Assembly: GCF_013041805.1 (NCBI RefSeq)
Contig: NZ_JABDRI010000106.1
Coordinates: 1 to 39,295, forward strand
DNA length: 39,295 bases
Source of the DNA: Lutibacter sp.
Lineage (GTDB): Bacteria; Bacteroidota; Bacteroidia; Flavobacteriales; Flavobacteriaceae
Direction: 5' to 3'
In this document: positions 7,786 through 14,977 of the stretch, piece after piece
Layout of the letters: each line of letters starts with the position of its first letter
Position numbering within the stretch: position 1 is the first letter of the stretch
Made by a program: the position numbers and the translations under genes
Notes under the pieces: generated by a model
Databases searched by the model: none
What the model saw: only the letters and a program-made list of their open reading frames with translations
Told to the model about the DNA's origin: nothing

Positions 7786-8982
7786 TTATCTATATGTTAT
7801 TAAAGGAAATACTTCTCCTTTGGTAAAATTACTTCTATCATCTGGCAATTCCAAAAAAGCATCAGAATCAACTAAGTTTGCTAAATCTGCCGAACCTCTT
7901 CCAGTAATAGGAGTTGCAAATACTTTACCGTCTTCTTTAGTTACTTTAACTTGTAAAAAATACGTTAAGTCTGGTTTAAAAAAGTAATCTTCGGCTAAAA
8001 TTGCTTGGTTCTTATTTTCATAATTTATACCAACCGATTTATAATACCAAGGGTAAAAATATTTTAAACAACTAGCAAAAGTAGATACTGGGTTTCCTGG
8101 AAATGCAAAAATGGTTTTATGGTCTTTTTTTCCAAACCAAAATGGTTTTCCGGGACGCTGTTTTACTCTGTGAAATAATTTATCAACACCTAACTCATCT
8201 AACACCTCAGGTATAAAATCAAATTTACCTTTTGACACAGCTCCACTAAATAATAATACATCAAAATCATTTAAAAAAGAGTTTATTTTAGTTAAAAGCA
8301 ACTCTTTATCGTCAGTTATATGGGCAGTTTCTGCATGAATATTTAATTTTTCTAACAAAGAAACTAAGGTGTAAACGTTACTTCTTCTTATTTGATGTTC
8401 TTCAGGTGTATCGCAAACTCCTACCAGTTCATTTCCTGTAGAAATTATCATAACTTTTGGCTGTTTTGCAACTTTTACAGTCATTTTTCCCACAGTAGCA
8501 AATACACCAATTTCAGCGGGTGATATTAAAGTGTTTTTAGGAATTAAAATGTCTCCTTTTTTTCTGTCTAAACCTTTTAAATGAACATTTTGACTGCTTT
8601 TGATAGCTTCTAAATTAACTGTTGCAACTCCGTCTTTAATATCTAATAATTCATATTGAATAACTATGTCTGTATTTTTAGGTAATACTGCACCTGTCAT
8701 AGCTTCAATACAATTCGCTGGGTTTTGCATTGTTAGTTGCTTACTTCCAGCCGCTTGAACTCCTTCAATTTTAAATGATCGTTGTCCTTTATTAAACGCC
8801 TCAGATGAAATTGCAATTCCATCCATACTTATACGGTTAAATGGTGGGAAATCACGATCGGCTAAAATATCTTCTTTTAAAGTTCTTCCTAATGATTTTA
8901 AAAATTTTACTTCTTCAGTACCGAAATCCTCTGAAGTATCTAATATAATTTTTAACGCTTCTTGTGCTGTAGTTAAACTCAT
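7786..8982 (-). CDS. moeA: Molybdopterin molybdenumtransferase MoeA
   Basis: A 398-residue protein, normal for MoeA. It shows FPPFNRISMDGIA near residue 45, GAVLPKNTD, ISTGNEL followed by IRRSN, SGAVSKGKFD (the usual SGGVSxGxxD with one change) and FAFPGNPVS. MoeA inserts molybdate into adenylated molybdopterin. The partner adenylyltransferase MogA/MoaB is not encoded in the window, so it must lie elsewhere. Genes on either side (moaA 57 bp upstream, moaC downstream) are on the same strand and probably co-transcribed. Confidence 0.95.
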   Translation of the reverse strand: MSLTTAQEALKIILDTSEDFGTEEVKFLKSLGRTLKEDILADRDFPPFNRISMDGIAISSEAFNKGQRSFKIEGVQAAGSKQLTMQNPANCIEAMTGAVLPKNTDIVIQYELLDIKDGVATVNLEAIKSSQNVHLKGLDRKKGDILIPKNTLISPAEIGVFATVGKMTVKVAKQPKVMIISTGNELVGVCDTPEEHQIRRSNVYTLVSLLEKLNIHAETAHITDDKELLLTKINSFLNDFDVLLFSGAVSKGKFDFIPEVLDELGVDKLFHRVKQRPGKPFWFGKKDHKTIFAFPGNPVSTFASCLKYFYPWYYKSVGINYENKNQAILAEDYFFKPDLTYFLQVKVTKEDGKVFATPITGRGSADLANLVDSDAFLELPDDRSNFTKGEVFPLITYR

Positions 8983-9039
8983 ATTTTAATTAAAAAATTC
9001 CTATGAAAATAAGAAATGTGTTATTTGTTATAATTTAAA

Positions 9040-10026
9040 TTATCCGCCAATTGTAGACATACTTTCCGACACATCATTACCTCGAGCTGCCTCAGCAATA
9101 AAACCATTTTCTGGTTTTTTATGAACTGTAGAAATAAATAATTGTTTTAATTCATCATCACTTGCTCCGTTTCTCATAAAATCTCTAACATTAAAAACAC
9201 CACCATCAAATAAACAGTTTTTAAACATTCCTGTAGCAGTAATTCTAATTCTATTACAGTCGTTACAAATAGTACGTGTAAATGCTGGTATAATGCCAAA
9301 AGTTCCTTTGTAGTTTGGTATTTTAAAGTTTCTTGAGGTTGAGGATTTTTTATCTTTAAGAGTTTCTACTATTGAATAATGTTCGTTTACAAGATTAATT
9401 ATCTTCTTGAAATTCCATTCTTCTTTCATTTCTCGTTGGCCTTTTCCGTTAAAAGGCATTTCTTCAATGAAACGAACAGCAATATCTTTTGTTTTTGAAA
9501 GCTCAATAAAATCAATAATTTCATCGGTATTAAAGCCCGATTGAACTACAACATTTAGTTTTAATTTTAAGTTACTTTTTTCTAACTTTTCAAGCGTATC
9601 ATACACACCTAGAAAAACATCTCTACGCGTAATTTTTGCAAATCGATCTCTTTGTAAACTATCAATACTTAAATTAATTGCATTGATGTTTAACTCTTCT
9701 AATTTATCAATATGATTAGAAATTAACGCTCCATTTGTTGTTATGTTAATTTCATCTAATTTATCATTAAAAGAAAGTGATTCTAAAAAAGAAATAAAGT
9801 CTTTTCTTACAAACGGCTCACCACCAGTTAGACGAACTTTATTCACGCCTAATTCTGAGAGAACTCGCGTAATTCTATACATTTCTTTATATGAAAGCAA
9901 TTCTTTTCTATCTACTATATCTATACCATGAGCAGGCATGCAATATTGGCAACGTAAATTACATCGATCAGTTACTGCTAATCGTAAATATGATATTTTT
10001 CTGCCAAATTTATCTCTTAACTCCAT
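9040..10026 (-). CDS. moaA: GTP 3',8-cyclase MoaA (radical SAM)
   Basis: A 328-residue radical SAM enzyme. The N-terminal cluster motif is C22-x3-C26-x2-C29 (DRCNLRCQYCMP), the GGEP motif is at TGGEPFVRKDF, and the C-terminal cluster is CNDC plus a third Cys 14 residues on. The protein ends in STIGG, the double glycine needed for activity in known MoaA. It starts cofactor synthesis by rearranging GTP with MoaC. Its ATG overlaps the stop of the upstream Crp/Fnr regulator by 1 nt (TAATG), which suggests translational coupling. Both Fe-S clusters make it oxygen-sensitive, fitting control by a Crp/Fnr protein. Confidence 0.97.
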   Translation of the reverse strand: MELRDKFGRKISYLRLAVTDRCNLRCQYCMPAHGIDIVDRKELLSYKEMYRITRVLSELGVNKVRLTGGEPFVRKDFISFLESLSFNDKLDEINITTNGALISNHIDKLEELNINAINLSIDSLQRDRFAKITRRDVFLGVYDTLEKLEKSNLKLKLNVVVQSGFNTDEIIDFIELSKTKDIAVRFIEEMPFNGKGQREMKEEWNFKKIINLVNEHYSIVETLKDKKSSTSRNFKIPNYKGTFGIIPAFTRTICNDCNRIRITATGMFKNCLFDGGVFNVRDFMRNGASDDELKQLFISTVHKKPENGFIAEAARGNDVSESMSTIGG

Positions 10027-10661
10027 TAATTGAGTGTTATTTTATTTCTTCCTAAAGAAATTATTTCTTCTTTCTCTAGTTTTTTCAAGGTTCTAGATAC
10101 TGCTTCTCTTGAGACTTTTAAATCGCGTGCAATATCAAAATGTTTCCTGCTTATTTTATTGGTATTTGTAATTAAACTCGTGTGTTCTAAATATTTGAGC
10201 AACCTTTCTTCCAAACTTGTAAAAGCAATATCCTGAATTGTTCCGATTAAAAAAGAAGTTTGTTGCCTATTTAATTTAAAATAAAAATTTCTCCAAGATT
10301 TAAATTTTAAAAACCACGAATCTACAACTTTGGATGGTATTGCAATGTAAGTAATATTACTTTGTGCCTCCAGTCTAATTTCACTTTTTTCCCCTTCTAA
10401 AGCATATGAGATTGCAATTGCACTAGATTGGTTTTCAAGTAAATAATGCAAGAATATCCCGTTTCCTCTACCATCTCTATGCATTACTTTTACAATTCCT
10501 GAGACTATTAAAGGTATAAACTTAATATCTCTTCTAATTTCTAAAATTATTTTTTCAGGTTCGGCATATTTTAGTATTCCATTATTACATATTTCTTGTA
10601 ATAAATCTTGTTCAAATAAATCAGAAAAATTAGCCTTAACAATTTCATGTAATTTCATCAA
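10026..10661 (-). CDS. Crp/Fnr family transcriptional regulator, first of two paralogues
   Basis: A 211-residue protein with an N-terminal cyclic-nucleotide-binding-like beta barrel (about 1-125), a dimer helix and a C-terminal winged helix-turn-helix (ISRKHFDIARDLKVSREAVSRTLKKLE, written here as its key stretch RDLKVSREAVSRTL). The cysteine cluster of FNR is missing; I see a single Cys near residue 25. The ligand is therefore unknown, with haem/NO, redox or no ligand all possible. It shares a WRNF segment and overall length with the second regulator at 11743-12375, so the two look like paralogues. It sits between the YeeE genes and moaA and overlaps moaA by 1 nt, so it probably controls its own operon. 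Confidence 0.88.
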   Translation of the reverse strand: MMKLHEIVKANFSDLFEQDLLQEICNNGILKYAEPEKIILEIRRDIKFIPLIVSGIVKVMHRDGRGNGIFLHYLLENQSSAIAISYALEGEKSEIRLEAQSNITYIAIPSKVVDSWFLKFKSWRNFYFKLNRQQTSFLIGTIQDIAFTSLEERLLKYLEHTSLITNTNKISRKHFDIARDLKVSREAVSRTLKKLEKEEIISLGRNKITLN

Positions 10662-10675
10662 CCTGAACTTTGCTA

Positions 10676-10691
10676 GTTATGATTATATAAC
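10676..10691. promoter_or_regulatory. Weak palindrome upstream of the first Crp/Fnr gene
   Basis: GTTAT and ATAAC arms flank a 6-nt centre, 15 bp before the regulator start and inside the 37-bp gap after the second YeeE gene. The arms resemble half of the GTAAC/GTTAC site at 11724-11737 (GTTA shared). It could be an internal autoregulatory site, but short AT-rich arms make chance likely. Confidence 0.2.
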
Positions 10692-10698
10692 GTAAATT

Positions 10699-11112
10699 CT
10701 AATGAGGAATTTTGTCTTTAGATAAACCATAAAGAAACGCTCCTAAAGTTGCTCCAAAAATAACAACCAATATAGAAACTACGCCCTTTCCTACTAAAAC
10801 AAACATTGGCCCTGGACAAGCTCCAGCTAAAGCCCAACCTAGTCCAAATAATATACCACCAAGAAGATTTCTATACATTCCTAATTTTTTTGGCTTCACA
10901 TGTATTTCATTCCCTTCAAATGTTTTAACCAATTTTTTTCTAAAGAAAAACATACTAATCATTCCTAACATAACTGCTGAGCCAATGATACCATACATAT
11001 GGAAAGATTGAAATTTAAACATTTCGTATATTCTATACCACGAAATAATTTCTGCTTTACTCATTACGATTCCAAAAAGGATACCTATTATAAAAAACTT
11101 TATATATTTCAT
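10699..11112 (-). CDS. YeeE/YedE-family sulfur transport subunit (second half, DUF6691-like)
   Basis: A 137-residue membrane protein with four or so hydrophobic helices and the conserved GWALAGACPGP segment, whose Cys is the family hallmark. YeeE/YedE proteins move thiosulfate or related sulfur species across the inner membrane; in E. coli and Spirochaeta YeeE conserved cysteines pass the substrate through. In Bacteroidota the protein is commonly split into two adjacent genes, as here, with 3 nt between them. It is encoded in the same run as a Crp/Fnr regulator and the molybdopterin genes, which links sulfur handling to the molybdoenzyme. Confidence 0.88.
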   Translation of the reverse strand: MKYIKFFIIGILFGIVMSKAEIISWYRIYEMFKFQSFHMYGIIGSAVMLGMISMFFFRKKLVKTFEGNEIHVKPKKLGMYRNLLGGILFGLGWALAGACPGPMFVLVGKGVVSILVVIFGATLGAFLYGLSKDKIPH

Positions 11113-11115
11113 GTC

Positions 11116-11673
11116 TTAAAAAATTAGTGGTAAAATTAACCAGGTCATTACTAAACCTCCTATAAAAAATCCAATAACAGAAATTAGTGAAGGAAGCTCT
11201 AAGTTACTTAAGCCTACAATTGCATGGCCAGATGTGCAACCTCCTGCCCAACGGGCTCCAAACCCAACCATAATACCGGCTATTAATAGTATAAAAAAGC
11301 CTTTAATTGAAAGCATTGTATCTATACTAAAAATTTCATCAGGCAAATACGTTTGTCCCGCATTGGCAATTCCAATATCGGCCAAATCTTGAACTGTTTG
11401 TGGATTTAACATAACAGCATCACTTGGCGACAACCAATAAGAAGCAATAAAACCTCCTACTATTGAGCCAGCAACAAAAATTAAATTCCATTTGTTTTGT
11501 TTCCAATCTATTTTAAAATAATCTACAAACTTACCTGCACCTCCTATAGAACAAAAGGTCTCTAAGTTTGATGACATCCCAAATCGTTCACCAAAATAAA
11601 ATAGTAAAAACATGATTAAAGCAATAACGGGTCCGGCAACATACCAAGCCCAAGGTTGAGTTATAAATTCCAT
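11116..11673 (-). CDS. YeeE/YedE-family sulfur transport subunit (first half)
   Basis: A 185-residue membrane protein with about five hydrophobic segments and the conserved GARWAGGCTSGHAIVGL motif near residue 140, containing the cysteine used by YeeE transporters. It pairs with the next gene (10699-11112) to make the full set of helices. It is the first gene of the long minus-strand run that continues into the molybdopterin genes. A promoter with a TATTTTTG -7 element and a perfect Crp/Fnr-type palindrome lie directly upstream (11695-11737). The substrate is inferred as thiosulfate or a reactive sulfur species; the sequence alone does not say which. Confidence 0.9.
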   Translation of the reverse strand: MEFITQPWAWYVAGPVIALIMFLLFYFGERFGMSSNLETFCSIGGAGKFVDYFKIDWKQNKWNLIFVAGSIVGGFIASYWLSPSDAVMLNPQTVQDLADIGIANAGQTYLPDEIFSIDTMLSIKGFFILLIAGIMVGFGARWAGGCTSGHAIVGLSNLELPSLISVIGFFIGGLVMTWLILPLIF

Positions 11674-11694
11674 AATTTTTTTTAGTTAGTTTTT

Positions 11695-11702
11695 CAAAAA
11701 TA
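11695..11702 (-). promoter_or_regulatory. -7 element of the yeeE promoter
   Basis: Reads TATTTTTG on the minus strand, an exact TAnnTTTG match 22 bp before the yeeE start codon. The nearest upstream TTG is 25 nt away, longer than the usual 17-23, and lies inside the palindrome at 11724-11737. A poor -33 with an operator in its place is what an activator-dependent promoter looks like. Confidence 0.55.
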
Positions 11703-11723
11703 TCATATAAATTATGCTGCTTA

Positions 11724-11737
11724 GTAACAAATGTTAC
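11724..11737. promoter_or_regulatory. Perfect Crp/Fnr-type operator upstream of yeeE
   Basis: GTAAC-AAAT-GTTAC is a perfect 5-4-5 palindrome, the geometry of Crp/Fnr sites. It lies in the 69-bp gap between the second regulator and yeeE. Its centre (11730.5) is about 41 bp upstream of the transcription start predicted from the TATTTTTG element, the position where class II Crp/Fnr activators bind. Confidence 0.6.
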
Positions 11738-11742
11738 ACTTC

Positions 11743-12375
11743 TTAAAATTCTAGAATTTCAATTTTATTCCTATGCAGCGTTATTTTCCCCTCGTTTTCA
11801 AGTTGCTTCAACAATCTAGAAATTACTACTCTTGAGGTATGTAAATCATAAGCAATCTCTTGATGTGTTGTGTTGAGTGATGTTTCTCTCATTATTTGAG
11901 CCTTATCAGTTAAATACTTGTATAAACGCTCGTCCATTCTCATAAAGGCTAATGTATCAATAGTCTCCATCATTTCATTTAGACGTACATTATAACTATC
12001 AATAACAAAATTTCTCCAAGTTTTATACTTAACTAGCCAATCATCTAGTTTCTCTGTAGGCAGAAAAATAATTTCAGAATCTTTTTCTGCGATGGCTCTT
12101 ATACCACACTTTCCATTTGTAATTGCACTTGCAAAAGAACTTGCACAGGTATCACCTCTTTCTAAAAAATATAACAATATTTCTTCACCTTTTTTATCTT
12201 CTCTAACAATTTTAATAGCTCCGTCTAATAATAAAGGTACGCCTTTCATTTTATCACCTAAGTCGACCAAAAGTTCATTTTCTCGAAGTTTTTTATAAGT
12301 GCCAACTTGTTCAATTTCATCTAGTAGTTCTTTCTCGAACACAAATGAAAAGTAGTTATCTAATTTTTCTCTCAT
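11743..12375 (-). CDS. Crp/Fnr family transcriptional regulator, second paralogue
   Basis: A 210-residue protein with an N-terminal sensor barrel, a dimerisation helix around residues 120-150 and a C-terminal winged helix-turn-helix (HQEIAYDLHTSRVVISRLL region). It lacks the N-terminal four-cysteine cluster of FNR; two cysteines lie in the middle of the barrel (TCASSF and GKCGIR). A redox or NO role is possible but not shown. It lies next to the GTAAC/GTTAC palindrome and the yeeE operon, the most likely target. Its start overlaps the end of kdtA by 20 nt, so it is likely co-transcribed with kdtA. Confidence 0.88.
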   Translation of the reverse strand: MREKLDNYFSFVFEKELLDEIEQVGTYKKLRENELLVDLGDKMKGVPLLLDGAIKIVREDKKGEEILLYFLERGDTCASSFASAITNGKCGIRAIAEKDSEIIFLPTEKLDDWLVKYKTWRNFVIDSYNVRLNEMMETIDTLAFMRMDERLYKYLTDKAQIMRETSLNTTHQEIAYDLHTSRVVISRLLKQLENEGKITLHRNKIEILEF

Positions 12376-13606
12376 TTTTTAAATAATATAATATTTTAGT
12401 AGTAGCTCCAGTTTTATCAATTACATATTTTAACGCATTTTCACCTGCCCTATTTCTGAATTTTTTCAACTGAAATAATTTTTCTAAAAGTACGGATAAT
12501 TTTTTAGACTTATCAATTGAAAAGCATGCTTCAATTTTAACTAAATCTACAACTTCATTAAACTTATAATAATTAGGTCCAATTACTATTGGGATTCCAA
12601 AAGTAGCAGGCTCTAAGGTATTATGAACCCCAGATTTAGTAAAGCCTCCTCCAACATATGCAATAGTGGCATAACTGTAAATCTTACTAAGAATTCCAAC
12701 CGTGTCAATTATAAAAACTTGATACTTTTGTAATTCCTTTTGGTCTTTTTCAGAAAATAAAACTACCCTTTTGTTGAAAGAACTTTTTAGTTTCTGAATA
12801 TCTTCTTTTTTAATATTATGTGGCGCAATTATAAATTTTTCATTTTCAGAAGCGTTATTATTTATATAATCAACTAATAACTCCTCATCTTCTTTCCAAG
12901 TACTGCCAGCAACTAGGGTATATCTATTATTCTTAAATTCTTCTATAAAAGAAAGCTGGTTATCTTGTTTTGTAATTTCATAAACTCTATCAAAACGAGT
13001 ATCACCACTGACTGTAACATTTTTAAAATTAATAGAATGTAATAATAATTTTGAATTTTCATCCTGAACAAAAAAATGTTCAAATGCATTTAAAGCTTTT
13101 CTTATCCAACCACCATACCATTTAAAAAATGCCTGATTTCCCCTAAATATTCCAGAAATCAAAAATGTTTTAATAGATCGCCTCTTTAATTCATTTAGTA
13201 TATTTGGCCAAAATTCGTATTTTACAAAAAACACTAATTCCGGATGCGTACAATCTAAAAATTTACGAGCATTTAATTTAGTGTCTAGCGGTAAATAACA
13301 AACTATATCGGCTAATTTATAATTTTTTCTAATTTCATATCCTGAAGGTGAAAAAAAGGTTAACACAATTTTATGGATTGGATATTGCTCTTTTAGACTT
13401 TCTAATATTGGGCGTCCTTGCTCAAACTCTCCAAGCGAAGCGCAATGAAACCAAATTACTTTATCCTTTTCAGCAATAACACTAGCTATATTTTCAAAAG
13501 TTTGCTTTCTCCCATCAACAAAAAGTTTTATTTTTTTATTGAATAGAGCAATCCCTTTTAATAGAAATCCAACAATTGAAACTAGAATGTTATACAATAA
13601 ATTCAT
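12356..13606 (-). CDS. kdtA: 3-deoxy-D-manno-octulosonic acid (Kdo) transferase
   Basis: A 416-residue GT-B glycosyltransferase that adds Kdo to lipid A precursor at the inner membrane. The N-terminus has one membrane anchor helix, then WFHCASLGEFEQ containing the catalytic Glu region, then VKYEFWPN. The C-terminal half has VAGSTWKEDEE and GGGFTKSGVHNTLEPA, which binds CMP-Kdo. Length is normal. The rpmA terminator lies upstream, and a TAACTTTG element at 13614-13621 just before the start suggests its own promoter with a very short leader. It is followed by the second Crp/Fnr gene with a 20-nt overlap. Confidence 0.95.
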   Translation of the reverse strand: MNLLYNILVSIVGFLLKGIALFNKKIKLFVDGRKQTFENIASVIAEKDKVIWFHCASLGEFEQGRPILESLKEQYPIHKIVLTFFSPSGYEIRKNYKLADIVCYLPLDTKLNARKFLDCTHPELVFFVKYEFWPNILNELKRRSIKTFLISGIFRGNQAFFKWYGGWIRKALNAFEHFFVQDENSKLLLHSINFKNVTVSGDTRFDRVYEITKQDNQLSFIEEFKNNRYTLVAGSTWKEDEELLVDYINNNASENEKFIIAPHNIKKEDIQKLKSSFNKRVVLFSEKDQKELQKYQVFIIDTVGILSKIYSYATIAYVGGGFTKSGVHNTLEPATFGIPIVIGPNYYKFNEVVDLVKIEACFSIDKSKKLSVLLEKLFQLKKFRNRAGENALKYVIDKTGATTKILYYLKNERKIR

Positions 13607-13613
13607 AAATATG

Positions 13614-13621
13614 CAAAGTTA
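13614..13621 (-). promoter_or_regulatory. Possible -7 element for kdtA
   Basis: TAACTTTG on the minus strand matches TAnnTTTG 7 bp before the kdtA ATG, implying an almost leaderless message. The nearest TTG upstream is 25 nt away and overlaps the rpmA terminator, so this is tentative. Confidence 0.3.
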
Positions 13622-13640
13622 CAAAATATGCACATAAAAA

Positions 13641-13668
13641 AACTCCCAAACTTATAAGTTTGGGAGTT
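13641..13668 (-). terminator. Rho-independent terminator of the rplU-rpmA unit
   Basis: A perfect 28-bp palindrome (14-bp arms, AACTCCCAAACTTA and its complement) flanked by A-runs on the left and T-runs on the right, so it can end transcripts from either side. It lies 24 bp after rpmA and before kdtA. Confidence 0.85.
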
Positions 13669-13692
13669 TTAAATTTTATAAACATCTGTTTC

Positions 13693-13953
13693 TTAAGCTT
13701 CAAATGGCTCAATAGAAACATAAGATCTATTATCTTTTTTCTTTTGGAATTTTACAACACCATCAACTTTTGCATGTAATGTGTGATCTTTTCCCATATA
13801 CACGTTATCACCTGGATGATGTGAAGTTCCTCTTTGACGAATAATAATGTTACCTGCAATTGCAGCTTGTCCACCAAATATTTTTACTCCTAGTCGTTTC
13901 GATTCTGATTCTCTACCATTCTTCGAACTACCTACTCCTTTTTTATGTGCCAT
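13693..13953 (-). CDS. rpmA: 50S ribosomal protein L27
   Basis: An 86-residue basic protein starting [16 protein letters not shown], with [16 protein letters not shown] and the [10 protein letters not shown] segment, all standard for bacterial L27, which reaches the peptidyl-transferase centre with its N-terminus. There is no Firmicute-type cleavable N-terminal extension. It follows rplU by 34 bp in the conserved rplU-rpmA order and is followed by a strong palindromic terminator. Confidence 0.98.
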   Translation of the reverse strand: MAHKKGVGSSKNGRESESKRLGVKIFGGQAAIAGNIIIRQRGTSHHPGDNVYMGKDHTLHAKVDGVVKFQKKKDNRSYVSIEPFEA

Positions 13954-13987
13954 TTTATTAAGTTTTTATAAGTTAAACTTTACAGAT

Positions 13988-14662
13988 TTATTTTTCAACG
14001 CCTCCGTCTAATCTATCTTGTAATTCTTTTAATTCATCCCACTTACCTTCAGCAGCTAAACCAGCCTGTTTTGGCCAAGTATCAGTTACTAAATGTGCTA
14101 ATCTTGAGCTAGCTTCTGTTAAAATTTCTGCTATTTTCTTAGAATCAGCTTTTGCAACTTTAGCAAAAGTATCTAAACCAGCATTAATCATAGCTTCTGC
14201 AGCTTTTGGTCCTACTCCTTCAATCTTTTTTAGATCATCTGCTTTAGCTACTTTTTTAGCAGGAGCTTCTTTTGTTGCAACTTTAGTTTGTTTTACAACT
14301 TTTTCCTTTTTTGGAGCTGCTTTTTTCGCTGCTACTTTTTTCTTAGCACCACTTGCTGCAATACTCTCAATTTGGATTTCTGTTAAAAATTGGCGATGAC
14401 CATTTTTCTTCTTATATCCTTTTCTTCGTTTCTTTTTAAAAACGATTACTTTATCACCTTTTAGGTGACCTAAAATTTTGGCCGTTACTTCGGCTCCTTC
14501 TATAGCTGGGGCGCCAACGGTTACTGTACCTTCACTGTCTAAAAGAAGAACTTTACTAAAAGAAACTTTTGCTCCTTCTTCTTCTTGTAAGCGGTGTACA
14601 TAAACCTTTTGGTCTTTCGCTACTTTAAACTGCTGCCCTGCTATCTCTACAATTGCATACAT
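13988..14662 (-). CDS. rplU: 50S ribosomal protein L21 with a long C-terminal helix-hairpin-helix extension
   Basis: A 224-residue protein, about twice the usual ~103. Residues 1-103 are normal L21 ([14 protein letters not shown] start, [15 protein letters not shown] near 80). A Lys/Ala-rich linker (about 104-143) follows, then a helix-hairpin-helix-like region with [18 protein letters not shown] and more helix to the end. Such tailed L21 proteins occur in flavobacteria; the function of the tail is unknown to me, with rRNA or DNA binding possible. It is transcribed first in the rplU-rpmA unit from a well-formed promoter at 14721-14750. Confidence 0.96.
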   Translation of the reverse strand: MYAIVEIAGQQFKVAKDQKVYVHRLQEEEGAKVSFSKVLLLDSEGTVTVGAPAIEGAEVTAKILGHLKGDKVIVFKKKRRKGYKKKNGHRQFLTEIQIESIAASGAKKKVAAKKAAPKKEKVVKQTKVATKEAPAKKVAKADDLKKIEGVGPKAAEAMINAGLDTFAKVAKADSKKIAEILTEASSRLAHLVTDTWPKQAGLAAEGKWDELKELQDRLDGGVEK

Positions 14663-14977
14663 ACGTATAGTTTTATTCGCTTTGTTAATAACTAATTTAC
14701 CTTTTCAATTAAGGCGGGTGCAAATATATATCTTTTTTCTTTTAGTACAAAACTAATTTTATGCTAATAAATCACTAAGAGTAAGTCAATTAAAACAAAG
14801 TATCATAATTTTTGGTTAATTTTTAATCCTATCCTGAATATTTTAATAAATAATTTTAAATTTGGAACTCAATTTTTCTTTGGAATTATTTTATAAAGAA
14901 TTCATTACAAAATTGTAACAAAAAATAAAAATTGCGTCAAATACGTATTAATATTAATTAAAACTTAAACACTACCT
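14663..14977. other. Divergent intergenic region between rplU and the M16 peptidase pair
   Basis: These 315 bases hold the rplU promoter and leader on the minus strand. For the plus strand there is a TAAATTTG at 14857-14864 without a well-spaced TTG, over 100 bp before the peptidase start, so that promoter is unclear. I see no open frame, RNA gene or repeat in the rest. Confidence 0.6.
14721..14750 (-). promoter_or_regulatory. Strong Bacteroidota-type promoter of rplU-rpmA
   Basis: On the minus strand TTG at 14748-14750, a 19-nt spacer, then TATATTTG at 14721-14728: a full consensus match. The expected transcription start is near 14716, giving a leader of about 54 nt before the rplU ATG. Confidence 0.8.

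Noticed and set aside
8371-8381. GTAAACGTTAC, similar to the yeeE operator
   Set aside because: It lies inside the moeA coding region and has a 3-nt centre, so it is probably chance.
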